Origin: Salana multivorans
GTDB lineage: Bacteria; Actinomycetota; Actinomycetes; Actinomycetales; Beutenbergiaceae
Direction of reading: 5' to 3'
Assembly (NCBI RefSeq): GCF_003751805.1
Contig: NZ_RKHQ01000002.1
Span: 496,001-560,000 of the forward strand
DNA length: 64,000 nt
Made by a program: the position numbers and the translations under genes. This document shows positions 43,469 through 51,654 of the stretch, piece by piece; the stretch's first letter is position 1; each line of letters opens with the position of its first letter. The notes below the pieces were generated by a model. That model saw only the letters and a list, made by a program, of their open reading frames with translations. It was not told the DNA's origin and did no database searches.

Positions 43469-44311
43469 CTAGATCCGGGACGCGTGGATCTTGGTGACGA
43501 GGATCGCGCGCGCGCCCATCTCGTAGAGCTCGTCCATGACGCGGTGGCTCACGCGACGCGGCACCATCGTCCGGACGGCGGCCCAGCCGCTCTCGTGCAG
43601 CGGCGAGACGGTCGGCGACTCCAGCCCCGGCGCGACCTCAACGGCCCGCTCGAGCAGGTCGGCGGGGATGTTGTACTCCATGAGCACGTACTCGCGCGCG
43701 GTCAGGACGCCCTGGATGCGGCGGTCGAGGACGTCGAACCCGGGCCGCGGGTCGCCCAGCGGACGGATGAGCACGGCCTCGGACTCGAGCAGGACGTCGC
43801 CGAACGTCGACAGTCCGGCGGCCCGCAGCGTCGAGCCCGTCTCGACCACGTCGGCGACGGCGTCGGCGACGCCGAGCTGGACGGTCGACTCGATCGCTCC
43901 GTCGAGCCGGATGACGTCGGCCGCGACGCCGCGCTCGGCGAGGTACCGCTCGACCAGGACGCGGTAGGACGTCGCGATCCGCTTCCCCGCGAGGTCGGCG
44001 ACGCTGGAGATCGCGACCGACGGGGCAGCGAAGTGGAACCGCGACCGCGCGAAGCCGAGCGGTCGGTGCTCGATCGCCTCGACGCCGGAGTCGATGAGCA
44101 GGTCGCGGCCGGTGATCCCGGCGTCGACGGTGCCCGAACCGACGTACACGGCGATGTCGCGCGGACGCAGGAAGAAGAACTCGACGTCGTTGTCGGCGTC
44201 GACGAGGACGAGCTCGCGCCCCTCGCGGCGCTGCCGGTAGCCGGCCTCGGCGAGGATCTGGCACGCGGGGTCGGACAGGGAGCCCTTGTTGGGGACGGCG
44301 ATTCGCAGCAT
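43469..44311 (-). CDS. hisG: ATP phosphoribosyltransferase (long form)
   Basis: 280 residues, first enzyme of histidine synthesis, joining ATP and PRPP. The N-terminal MLRIAVPNKGSLSDPACQIL fixes the start at 44311. The PRPP loop is E-T-G-S-T-L-R-A-A-G-L (VVETGSTLRAAGL), and the C-terminal domain PTVSPLHESGWAAVRTMV is the histidine-sensing regulatory domain of the long type, so no HisZ is needed. An open frame extends 24 codons upstream without conservation. hisE lies 68 bp upstream on the same strand. Confidence 0.96.
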   Translation of the reverse strand: MLRIAVPNKGSLSDPACQILAEAGYRQRREGRELVLVDADNDVEFFFLRPRDIAVYVGSGTVDAGITGRDLLIDSGVEAIEHRPLGFARSRFHFAAPSVAISSVADLAGKRIATSYRVLVERYLAERGVAADVIRLDGAIESTVQLGVADAVADVVETGSTLRAAGLSTFGDVLLESEAVLIRPLGDPRPGFDVLDRRIQGVLTAREYVLMEYNIPADLLERAVEVAPGLESPTVSPLHESGWAAVRTMVPRRVSHRVMDELYEMGARAILVTKIHASRI

Positions 44312-44379
44312 GGTCTCTTCAGATCGGGTCAGACAGGTGGGGTGAGGCAGGTCGGGGGCGGTGAGCTGCGCGTGCCGGC

Positions 44380-44643
44380 TCACAGGTGGCGGTAGACGTC
44401 CTCGAGGTCGAGTCCGGCCGCGATCATCATGACCTGCGCGTGGTACAGGAGCTGGGACAGCTCCTCGGCCGCGCGCTCGGGCCCCTCGTGCTCGGCGGCC
44501 ATCCAGGACTCCGCGGCCTCCTCCACCAGCTTCTTGCCGATGAAGTGGACGCCGGCGTCGAGCTCCTGGACCGTGCCCGATCCCTCCGGCCGCAGGGCGG
44601 CCTTCTCGCGCAGCTCGGCGAACAGGTCATCGAAGGTCTTCAC
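44380..44643 (-). CDS. hisE: phosphoribosyl-ATP pyrophosphatase
   Basis: 87 residues of all-alpha MazG-like fold: [20 protein letters not shown] and [18 protein letters not shown], with the conserved E-E-x2-E and E-x2-D-like metal sites, ending DLEDVYRHL. It converts PR-ATP to PR-AMP, the second histidine step, just before hisG as in most actinobacteria. It starts with GTG at 44643; TAGACT (44657 to 44652 on the minus strand) ends 8 nt upstream. The promoter sits in the 22-bp gap behind the transporter operon. Confidence 0.95.
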   Translation of the reverse strand: MKTFDDLFAELREKAALRPEGSGTVQELDAGVHFIGKKLVEEAAESWMAAEHEGPERAAEELSQLLYHAQVMMIAAGLDLEDVYRHL

Positions 44644-44665
44644 GGGCAGCGAGTCTACCGAGGGC

Positions 44666-45712
44666 TCATTCGGGCGGGTTGACGTAGCCGTTCTCCGGGA
44701 TGCTCTCGATCATCCCGGCGTCCACCATGGCGCGCGCCATGGACTGCCAGCGCGCCGGATCGGTCAGGCCGTCGTGGCCGTAGAGCTTCGTCGTGGCCGT
44801 GATGACGGCGAGCGCGTCCTTCTTCGCGGCCGAGGTCATGCCGGGGATGTAGGTGGCGGCCAGCTCGACGGCGGCCTCCGGGTCGGCGGTGACGGCGGCG
44901 GCGCCCTGCATCGTCGCGTCGCGGAACGCCGCGAGCTGCTCCGGCGTGAGGGCCGTGTCCTGCGGGGCAGCGATGCCGATGCTCACGAGGTTGCCGACCG
45001 GGAAGACCGTGACCTCGACGCCGGCGTCCGCCAGCCGGATCGCGTCCGAGGTGGAGAAGCCCACGACGGCGTCCACCTGGTGCGTCACGAGCGCCGTCAC
45101 CTGCGTGTAGCCGATGCTCTTGACGGTGATGTCGTCGAGCGTGAGGCCGGCGTCGGAGAGCAGGATCTGCAGGGCGAGCCAGGTCGAGCCGAACTCCCCC
45201 GGGATGCCGACCGTCGCGCCGGCGACCGACTCGAGCGAGCTGACGCGCCCCCCGGTCGGCGCGAGCAGCGCCTGCGGCGACTGCGCGTAGACCGTCGCGA
45301 CCTGCTGGAGGTTGCTGCCCCCGGCGCGGCTCATCAGGACCTCGTCCCCGCTGGCGACGACGAGGTCCTCCTCGCCCGCCTCGAGCGCGGTGAACAGGCC
45401 CTCGTTGACGCCGTGGTGGCGCAGCGTGACGTCGAAGCCGGCGTCCGCGTAGTACCCGTTCGCCACGGCCGTGTAGAACGGCGCGAACTGGACGTCGGGG
45501 ACGTACGTCAGCCCGAGCACGACGGGGACGAGGTCGTCTGGGGCGCGGGAGGAGCCCTCCGACGAGCCGGCCGAGCCGGTCGGCGATCCGTCGGACGACG
45601 GCGGGGTCGGCGCCCCGACGGTCGCGCAGGCGGTCAGCGCAGCGAGCGCCGCGACGACGGCGAGTCCGCGCAACGGGCGGAGCTGGCGGGGGCGGTGGGT
45701 GGTGCGTGCCAT
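44666..45712 (-). CDS. ribY: substrate-binding lipoprotein, NMT1/THI5-like (probable RibY, riboflavin)
   Basis: 348 residues. A lipoprotein signal ends L-T-A-C with the lipid-bearing Cys at residue 29, followed by a Ser/Gly linker and the NMT1/THI5-like domain: [39 protein letters not shown] and [21 protein letters not shown]. This family is often annotated for thiamine precursors. The operon here starts with an FMN riboswitch, which points to riboflavin, as in RibXY systems. GAGAGGA lies 7 nt before the ATG. The permease gene is 30 bp upstream; no ATPase gene is nearby. Confidence 0.85.
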   Translation of the reverse strand: MARTTHRPRQLRPLRGLAVVAALAALTACATVGAPTPPSSDGSPTGSAGSSEGSSRAPDDLVPVVLGLTYVPDVQFAPFYTAVANGYYADAGFDVTLRHHGVNEGLFTALEAGEEDLVVASGDEVLMSRAGGSNLQQVATVYAQSPQALLAPTGGRVSSLESVAGATVGIPGEFGSTWLALQILLSDAGLTLDDITVKSIGYTQVTALVTHQVDAVVGFSTSDAIRLADAGVEVTVFPVGNLVSIGIAAPQDTALTPEQLAAFRDATMQGAAAVTADPEAAVELAATYIPGMTSAAKKDALAVITATTKLYGHDGLTDPARWQSMARAMVDAGMIESIPENGYVNPPE

Positions 45713-45742
45713 GGATGGGTCCTCTCGGGTGGGACGCGTCGG

Positions 45743-46555
45743 TCAGGCCTGGGTGAGCCGCCGAGCACGGTGCTCGGCGAGGCGGACGAGGAAGTAGCCG
45801 GCGGCGGAGACCCCACCGATGACCACGAGGGTGGCGAACATGCCGGCCGTGTCGGTGCGGTCGCGCTGCGCGACGAGGAGCTGGCCGAGGCCGTGCCCGC
45901 CGAGGACGAACTCGCCGACGATCGCGCCCGTCATGGCGAGCGCGACGCCGGCGCGCAGGCCGGCGAGCGTCTCCGGCGCCGCGAGCGGGATCTCGAGGTG
46001 GCGCAGGAGCTGCCACGTCCCGGCGCCGTCGACGCGCGCGGCCCCGATGACGTCCGGGTCGAGCGAGCGCAGGCCGAGCGTCGTGGCGATGACGACGGGG
46101 AAGAACACGATGACGGCGGCGAGCAGCGCCGTCGTCCCGTTGCCGTACCCGAACCAGAGGGCCAGCAGCGGCGCGATCGCGATGGCCGGGATGGCCTGCG
46201 AGATCGCGACGTAGGGCTCGACGGCGGCGGCCGCCGCCCGCGAGTGGACGATGATCCAGGCGAGCGGGAGCGCGACGACGACGGCGATGCCGATGCCCCA
46301 GAGCGCGACGCCGGCGGTCGCCAGCGTCGCTGGCCACAGGTCGCCCGTCGCGGCCAGCTCGCGCAGCGCCGCGACGACCGCTCCCGGGGACGGCAGGAGC
46401 GTGCGGCCGAGCCGGCCGGAGCCCCAGGTCCACAGGAGCAGGAGGGCGACGGCGAGGACGAGCGCGGGCAGGAGGGTCGTCGCGATGCGTGTGGCTCGGC
46501 GCGGAGCGCCGGCGCGCGCGCCAGCACGGGGTGGGGCCGTGGTCAGCCGCGTCAT
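45743..46555 (-). CDS. ribX: ABC transporter permease (probable RibX, riboflavin)
   Basis: 270 residues with about six transmembrane helices. The EAA loop that contacts the ATPase is D-V-I-G-A-A-R-V-D-G-A-G-T-W-Q-L-L-R-H (ending with the conserved G and LP-like region), as in SsuC/TauC/ThiX permeases. It is the first gene after the FMN riboswitch, followed by the binding protein. GGAGG sits 4-5 nt before the ATG at 46555. The ATPase must be supplied from elsewhere in the genome. Confidence 0.88.
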   Translation of the reverse strand: MTRLTTAPPRAGARAGAPRRATRIATTLLPALVLAVALLLLWTWGSGRLGRTLLPSPGAVVAALRELAATGDLWPATLATAGVALWGIGIAVVVALPLAWIIVHSRAAAAAVEPYVAISQAIPAIAIAPLLALWFGYGNGTTALLAAVIVFFPVVIATTLGLRSLDPDVIGAARVDGAGTWQLLRHLEIPLAAPETLAGLRAGVALAMTGAIVGEFVLGGHGLGQLLVAQRDRTDTAGMFATLVVIGGVSAAGYFLVRLAEHRARRLTQA

Positions 46556-46598
46556 CTCGCCTCCCGGTCGCGTCGTCGCGTTCCGGGGTGGTCGAGCA

Positions 46599-46626
46599 GC
46601 GTGGTGGTGCGGGCGCACCACCACGC
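46599..46626 (-). promoter_or_regulatory. perfect hairpin between FMN aptamer and permease RBS
   Basis: GCGTGGTGGTGCG-GG-CGCACCACCACGC: a 13-bp perfect stem (about 12 bp allowing a 4-nt loop). It lies after the aptamer and about 45 nt before the permease ATG. A weaker GC hairpin (about 46629-46651) precedes it. It is likely part of the expression platform, as a T-less terminator; the pairing switch is inferred. Confidence 0.6.
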
Positions 46627-46654
46627 AGGGGGCGCGAGAGCGCTCCCCCGTGCT

Positions 46655-46785
46655 TCCTCCCATCCGGACTTTCACCGTCGGTCCTGGAGTTCCACCAGGT
46701 CAACCGCCACCGAGGCCGGACGAACCGGCCACGGCTGCGGGTCGCGGACTGTCACCGCCGGCTCGGACTTTCACCGACCCCGGAG
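46655..46785 (-). ncRNA. FMN riboswitch (RFN element)
   Basis: On the minus strand the conserved RFN blocks occur in order: GGTCGGTGAAAGTCCGAGCC, GGCGGTGACAGTCCGCGA, a variable arm, GTTGACCTGGTGGAACTCC, AGGACCGACGGTGAAAGTCC and GGATGGGAGGAAG. These are the hallmarks of the aptamer that binds flavin mononucleotide. A TAGGCT hexamer at 46806 to 46801 is the likely -10, starting RNA about 9 nt before the aptamer. High FMN should switch off the downstream ABC transporter genes. Confidence 0.95.
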
Positions 46786-46893
46786 CACGTGTGTGGTCAC
46801 AGCCTAGTCGAACGGGTGGAGGTTGCGTGGCGATCGTGCGCGACGGGGAGCGCGGCCATGGACACCGCGGGCGGCCACGCCAGGGTGGGAGGC

Positions 46894-47472
46894 ATGACGA
46901 CGGAGCACGGAGACGTCCCCCTGCCGGCGCACCCGGTGGCCGAGCTGCCGCCCGGGACCGCCGATGCCGTGCCGGTGCGCGCGCCGGTCGATGCACCCCG
47001 CCTGGGCCGCGTCGTCCTTCACGCGCTGTGGGTCGGCGTCGTGGCGGTGGCGGTGCTCGGCGTCGTCCGGTTCACCGTGGAGGACGCGAACCCCGTCGAC
47101 GGACAGCTGATCCTCAACTCCCTGGCCGCGGTCGTGGTCACCATCTTGATCTGGGGCGTGCCCGCCCTGATCTGGGCTGGCGTCGTCGGGGTCGTGACCT
47201 GGTGCGTGCTGGTCGGGGCCGCGCCGCTGGCCCGGTGGTCGCGGATCCTGACCGCCGGCATCGTTGGCGCCGCGACGGGAGGACTGCTGCGGCTGGTCTC
47301 GCAGCCGGTGGACCTCGTGGTGTACGGGCTCGGTCTGCTCGACGGCGGAGCCGGCCTGCTCGCCGGCGTCGGGCTGGCCGCGGTCACGGCCGCGCTGACG
47401 GCGGCCCTGGTGACGCGGACCTGCCGGCCGCGCCGACGCCGTCGACGGGGCCCCGCGTCCTCGCCGAGCTAG
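46894..47472 (+). CDS. hypothetical membrane protein, 192 aa
   Basis: Not recognised. About 38 Pro/Ala/Val-rich cytoplasmic residues are followed by four or five transmembrane helices and a strongly basic C-terminus ([14 protein letters not shown]). A GGGTGGGAGG purine stretch lies just before the ATG at 46894. The frame is open further upstream through the riboswitch region without coding character, so this ATG is preferred. It is divergent from the FMN-riboswitch operon and convergent with rpe, sharing four bases at the stops. Confidence 0.75.
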   Translation: MTTEHGDVPLPAHPVAELPPGTADAVPVRAPVDAPRLGRVVLHALWVGVVAVAVLGVVRFTVEDANPVDGQLILNSLAAVVVTILIWGVPALIWAGVVGVVTWCVLVGAAPLARWSRILTAGIVGAATGGLLRLVSQPVDLVVYGLGLLDGGAGLLAGVGLAAVTAALTAALVTRTCRPRRRRRRGPASSPS

Positions 47473-48146
47473 TGCCGGTGCGCCCGCGCGTGACCGGCCT
47501 CGGCGAGCTCGCGCAGGCGCGCGATGGCCCCGGCCGGGTCCTCCGCGCGGAACACGGCGGTCCCGGCGACGAACGTGTCGGCACCGGCCTCGGCGGCCCG
47601 CTCGATGGTGTCCGGGTTGATCCCGCCGTCGACCTGGATCCGGATGTCGAGGTCGCGGTCGGCGATGGCGCGGCGGGCGCGGCGGATCTTGTCCAGCATG
47701 GGATCGATGAACGACTGCCCGCCGAACCCGGGCTCGACCGTCATGACGAGGAGCATGTCCAGCTCCGGGAGCACCGGGAGGTAGGCGTCGAGCTCGGTCG
47801 TCGGCTTGAGCGCCATGGCCGAGCGGGCGCCCAGCCGGCGCAGCTCGCGCGCCAGCCGGATCGGCGCGCTCGCCGCCTCGGCGTGGAACGTGACGCTCTG
47901 CGCACCCGCCTCGGCGTAGGCGGGCGCCCAGCGATCGGGGTCGGTGATCATGAGATGGATGTCGAGCGGCACCGGCGTGATCGGCACGAGCGCCTCGACC
48001 ACCGGCAGTCCCCAGGTGAGGTTGGGCACGAAGTGGTTGTCCATGACGTCGACGTGCGCCCAGTCCGCCGTGGCGATGAGATCGAGCTGCGCGCGCAGGT
48101 CGGACACGTCGGAGTTGAGGATGCTCGGAGTGATGCGGATACCCAC
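47469..48146 (-). CDS. rpe: ribulose-phosphate 3-epimerase
   Basis: 225 residues, TIM barrel. Motifs: [13 protein letters not shown], the metal-binding [37 protein letters not shown] and the phosphate-binding VDGGI and AGTAVF. It interconverts ribulose- and xylulose-5-phosphate in the pentose phosphate pathway. TAGGGT on the minus strand (48158 to 48153) ends 6 nt before the GTG. In many actinobacteria rpe follows rsmB directly; here a terpene-cyclase-like gene on the other strand is inserted between them. Confidence 0.96.
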   Translation of the reverse strand: MGIRITPSILNSDVSDLRAQLDLIATADWAHVDVMDNHFVPNLTWGLPVVEALVPITPVPLDIHLMITDPDRWAPAYAEAGAQSVTFHAEAASAPIRLARELRRLGARSAMALKPTTELDAYLPVLPELDMLLVMTVEPGFGGQSFIDPMLDKIRRARRAIADRDLDIRIQVDGGINPDTIERAAEAGADTFVAGTAVFRAEDPAGAIARLRELAEAGHARAHRH

Positions 48147-48201
48147 GCCCCGACCCTAGCGTCAGCTCCCCAAGGCGGCCCGCGTGCCGTACCGTCCTGA
48201 C

Positions 48202-49182
48202 ATGGACCCCGAGGTGCGTGACTGGCTGCTCGACACCGACCCGGCGCTGCGCTGGCAGGTCGAGCGCGACCTGCTGGACGAGCCCGAGCCCGTGTGGCGT
48301 GCCACCCGAGAGCTCATGGCGACCGAGGGCATGGCCGCCCGGCTGCTCCGGCTGCAGGACCCCGACGGTCAGTGGGCCGGCGGCGCGTTCTTCCCCACCC
48401 GGCGCGATCCCCGCGCGCTCGTCACGCCGGGCGACGAGGACCAGCCCCTGTGCCAGCCGTGGACGGCCACGACCTGGACGCTCGCGACGCTGCGCGAGTG
48501 GGGGCTGGACGCGGCACTCCTCGCCGGCACGGCCGAGAAGCTGACGACCGTCCGGTGGGAGTACGACGACCTGCCCTACTGGGGCGGTGAGGTCGATGCC
48601 TGCATCAATGCCAAGACCCTCGCCACGGGCGCCTGGCTCGGCGCGGACATCGAGCCGATCGTCACCTGGTTCCTCGAGCACCAGCTCCCCGACGGCGGGT
48701 GGAACTGCGAGTGGGTCGAGGGCTCGACGCGCTCGTCGTTCCACTCCACGATCAACTCCCTCGCCGGGATCCTCTGGTGGGAGCAGCACACGGGCCGGGA
48801 CGACCTGCGGGACGCGCGCCACCGCGCCGAGGAGTACCTGCTGGAGCGCCGGCTGATGTACCGGCTGTCCTCGGGCGAGCCGGTCGGGCCGTGGGTCAGG
48901 CTGCTGCACTATCCGTTCCGCGCCGTGTACTCCTCGCTCCGCGCGCTCGACCACCTGCGTCGGGCCTCGGCGACCGACGGCGCGCCACCCGACCCGCGCG
49001 CGGCCGAGGCGGTCGAGGTGCTCCGCTCCCAGCGGCACGAGGACGGTCGGTGGTACCAGGGCTACCGGCTGCCAGGTGAGCGCTGGTTCGAGATCGACGT
49101 CCCGGTGGGTGAGCCCTCCCCCTGGCTCACGCTCCACGCCCTGCGGGTGCTGCGCTGGTGGGACGCGGGGCAGCGCTCCTAG
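48202..49182 (+). CDS. terpenoid cyclase/prenyltransferase-like (alpha-alpha toroid) protein
   Basis: 326 residues. Repeats of the squalene-cyclase type QW motif can be seen: LQDPDGQWAGG, HQLPDGGWNCEW and RHEDGRWYQGY, separated by helices as in alpha-alpha toroids. The catalytic DXDD of squalene-hopene cyclases is not present, so this is not a true cyclase; the family is of unknown function. TACCGT at 48190-48195 ends 6 nt before the ATG at 48202; a GTG at 48184 is also in frame. It overlaps the rsmB stop by four bases, convergent. Confidence 0.8.
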   Translation: MDPEVRDWLLDTDPALRWQVERDLLDEPEPVWRATRELMATEGMAARLLRLQDPDGQWAGGAFFPTRRDPRALVTPGDEDQPLCQPWTATTWTLATLREWGLDAALLAGTAEKLTTVRWEYDDLPYWGGEVDACINAKTLATGAWLGADIEPIVTWFLEHQLPDGGWNCEWVEGSTRSSFHSTINSLAGILWWEQHTGRDDLRDARHRAEEYLLERRLMYRLSSGEPVGPWVRLLHYPFRAVYSSLRALDHLRRASATDGAPPDPRAAEAVEVLRSQRHEDGRWYQGYRLPGERWFEIDVPVGEPSPWLTLHALRVLRWWDAGQRS

Positions 49183-50621
49183 CGGCGGCGCAGCAGCGCG
49201 AGGAACATCGCGTCGGTGCCGTGGCGGTGCGGCCAGAGCTGGAGGAACGGTCCGCGTCCGTCGGTCTCGGCGATGCCGGCGAGCCCCGGCGCCACCGCCC
49301 GCGCCACCTCGACCGCGTCGATCGGCTCGACGTCGTCGCGTCCCGCCAGGACGGGCTCCACGATCCCCCGCGTCTCGGCCAGGTGCGGCGAGCACGTCAC
49401 GTACCCGACCACGCCGCCGGGGCGCGTCGCGTCGATCGCCGAGGTCAGGAGCGCGGTCTGGAGGCCGGTGAGCGAGTCCAGGTCGGCCGGGGTGCGCCGC
49501 CAGCGAGCCTCCGGGCGGCGGCGGAGCGCGCCGAGGCCCGTGCACGGGGCGTCGACGAGCACCCGGTCGAACCGGCCCGGCTCGTCCCGTCCGAGGTCGC
49601 GGCCGTCCCACTGGCGGACGTCGATCAGCCCCCGCGGCACGGCCTTGACGCTGCGCTGCACGAGCCCGACGCGGTGCGGCTGGACCTCGCCGGCGACCAG
49701 CACGGGCCGGGCGTCGGTCTCGGCCTCGTCGTCGAACCGGCCGTCGGCCTCTCCGTCGGCCCAGCCGGTCCGCTCGGCGAGCAGCGCCCCGAGCAGCGCC
49801 GACTTGCCGCCGGGGCCGGCGCACAGGTCGGCCCAGACGCGATCGCGTCCCGTGACCGGCGCCCCGGCGAACGCGAGCGTCACGAGCTGCGACCCGGCGT
49901 CCTGGACCCCCAGCCGGCCCTGGCGCACCGCCGGGATGCGGCCGGGGTCTCCCCCGTCCAGGTGCCACGCCGTCGGGACGCCGGGGAACGGCGACACGTG
50001 GTGCTCGCGCTCCAGCTCCCGCTCCGACACGAGGCCGGGCCGAGCCGCCAGCGTGACGCGCGGTGCGGCGTTGTCGGCGGTCAGCAGCTCGCCCAGCTCG
50101 CCGGCTGCGCCGTCGGCCGCGAGGGACTCGCGCAGCGCGCGGACGATCCACGCCGGGTGCGACGTGCGGGCGGCCAGCAGCTCGAGCCGGTCCGTCGCCC
50201 GCTCGGCGAGGCGTCGGTCCCACTCGGCCGGGTCGGCCCGACCGACCTGGCGCAGCACCGCGTTCGCGAACTTCGCCGCGCCGGGGCCGGCGACGTCCCG
50301 CACGAGGTCGACCGTCGAGGCCACCCCCGCGTGCGGCGGGACGCGCATCCCGAGGAGCTGGTGCGCGCCCAGCCGGAGCGCGTCGAGCACGCGCGGGTCG
50401 ATCTCTGACAGTGGCCGGGTCGCACACAGCGCGAGGACCGCGTCGTAGTAGCCGCGCAGCCGCAGCGTTCCGTAGGCCAGCTCGGTCGCGAACGCCGCGT
50501 CGCGACCGGAGATCCGGCGCTCGGCGAGGAGCGGCGGCAGCACGAGGTTGGCGTAGGAGTCCGACTCGGCCACCGCGCGCAGGACGTCGTACGCCGCGCG
50601 ACGGGGGGCGTCGACGCTCAT
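49179..50621 (-). CDS. rsmB: 16S rRNA (cytosine-967-C5)-methyltransferase RsmB
   Basis: 480 residues. The N-terminal NusB-like RNA-binding domain ([32 protein letters not shown]) is followed by the catalytic domain: SAM motif [17 protein letters not shown], the base-flipping [20 protein letters not shown] with Cys, and the nucleophile in [10 protein letters not shown]. It methylates 16S rRNA. The ATG overlaps the fmt stop (ATGA), the classic fmt-rsmB coupling. An Asp/Glu-rich insertion ([15 protein letters not shown]) sits inside the catalytic domain. Confidence 0.94.
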   Translation of the reverse strand: MSVDAPRRAAYDVLRAVAESDSYANLVLPPLLAERRISGRDAAFATELAYGTLRLRGYYDAVLALCATRPLSEIDPRVLDALRLGAHQLLGMRVPPHAGVASTVDLVRDVAGPGAAKFANAVLRQVGRADPAEWDRRLAERATDRLELLAARTSHPAWIVRALRESLAADGAAGELGELLTADNAAPRVTLAARPGLVSERELEREHHVSPFPGVPTAWHLDGGDPGRIPAVRQGRLGVQDAGSQLVTLAFAGAPVTGRDRVWADLCAGPGGKSALLGALLAERTGWADGEADGRFDDEAETDARPVLVAGEVQPHRVGLVQRSVKAVPRGLIDVRQWDGRDLGRDEPGRFDRVLVDAPCTGLGALRRRPEARWRRTPADLDSLTGLQTALLTSAIDATRPGGVVGYVTCSPHLAETRGIVEPVLAGRDDVEPIDAVEVARAVAPGLAGIAETDGRGPFLQLWPHRHGTDAMFLALLRRR

Positions 50622-51631
50622 CCGGACACCTCCGGCCCGGACCCGGCGGCGGACCAGTCGAACCTTGCCCCGGGCTCGAGCCGCGCGCCGCGCGCCCAGT
50701 CCGACGCCCGCATCCAGCTCTTCCCGGCCGGAGCGACGTCGCCGAGCTCGACCGCGCCACCGCCCGTGCCGACCCACACCCCGGTCCGCGTCACGGCGAT
50801 CTCGCCCGGCTCCAGCCCCTCGGGGACCTCGGGCGGCCCTCCGCGCCGCGTCGCCCAGGCGGGGAGGACGGGGCCGAGCTTGACCCGGACGCCGCCCAGC
50901 TCCGTCCACGCCCCCGGGGCCGGCGTCATCGAGCGGACGAACCGGTCGACGGCCAGCGCGGGCGCCGTCCACGGCACCCGCGCGTCGGCGGGCAGGATGC
51001 GCGGGGCGAGGCTGACGCCGTCGGTCGGCTGCTCCGCGAGGACGGCGGTGCCGGCGGCGAGCGCGTCGAGGCACCGGAGCACGAACGGGGCGCCGGCGAC
51101 GGACAGCCGCGCCAGCAGCTCCCCGCTCGTGTCGCGGGGGCGGACGACCTCGGTCATGGCGCCGATGACCGGACCGGTGTCCATGCCGGTCTCGAGCCGG
51201 AACACGGTCGCGCCGGTGAGCTCGTCGCCGTTGCGGACGGCCCACTGCACGGGCGCTGCGCCCCGGTAGGCGGGCAGGAGCGAGAAGTGCAGGTTGACCC
51301 AGCCGAGCCGAGGGACCTCCAGCAGCGCGGCCGGGACCAGCACGCCGTAGGCGACGACCACCGCCACGTCGACGTCCAGCTCCTCGACGGCGGCCCGGGC
51401 CTCCGGCGTGCGCAGGGTCGGCCACTCCAGGACCTGGAGCCCGAGCTCGCGCGCGGCGACGGCGACCGGGCTGGGCTCGTCGGAGCCGCGCCGCCGACGG
51501 CGCGCCGGCGGCCGGGTGAGGACCGCGACGACGTCGTGCCGCTCGGCGAGGGCGCGCAGCGTCGGGACCGCGACGTCGGGGCTGCCGGCGAACAGGACGC
51601 GCAGGCGCGGTGAGCTGAGGTTCTCGGGCAC
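50618..51631 (-). CDS. fmt: methionyl-tRNA formyltransferase
   Basis: 337 residues. The N-terminal Rossmann-like domain has [19 protein letters not shown] and the formyl-donor site [19 protein letters not shown] (the usual HxSLLP with Phe). The OB-type C-terminal domain follows ([14 protein letters not shown]). It formylates initiator Met-tRNA. TAGACT on the minus strand (51643 to 51638) ends 6 nt before the GTG, so fmt can be transcribed leaderless inside the priA-fmt-rsmB run. The gap to priA is 23 bp. Confidence 0.95.
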   Translation of the reverse strand: MPENLSSPRLRVLFAGSPDVAVPTLRALAERHDVVAVLTRPPARRRRRGSDEPSPVAVAARELGLQVLEWPTLRTPEARAAVEELDVDVAVVVAYGVLVPAALLEVPRLGWVNLHFSLLPAYRGAAPVQWAVRNGDELTGATVFRLETGMDTGPVIGAMTEVVRPRDTSGELLARLSVAGAPFVLRCLDALAAGTAVLAEQPTDGVSLAPRILPADARVPWTAPALAVDRFVRSMTPAPGAWTELGGVRVKLGPVLPAWATRRGGPPEVPEGLEPGEIAVTRTGVWVGTGGGAVELGDVAPAGKSWMRASDWARGARLEPGARFDWSAAGSGPEVSG

Positions 51632-51654
51632 CGGAGAAGTCTAGGTGTCCGGCG

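Noticed and set aside
44312-44383. Longer N-terminus for hisG
   Set aside because: The extra 24 codons are not conserved-looking, and the typical N-terminal strand LRIAVPNKG begins at the ATG at 44311.
44666-46555. Thiamine-precursor (HMP) transporter
   Set aside because: The binding-protein family fits, but the operon is headed by an FMN riboswitch and not a TPP riboswitch, so riboflavin is the better call.
48202-49182. Functional squalene-hopene cyclase
   Set aside because: QW-like repeats are present, but the catalytic DXDD motif is missing and the protein is half the usual length.
46804-50760. A 1318-codon open frame on the - strand
   Set aside because: It overlaps rpe and rsmB in the wrong frame and has no family motifs; the in-frame alternatives are clearly the real genes.
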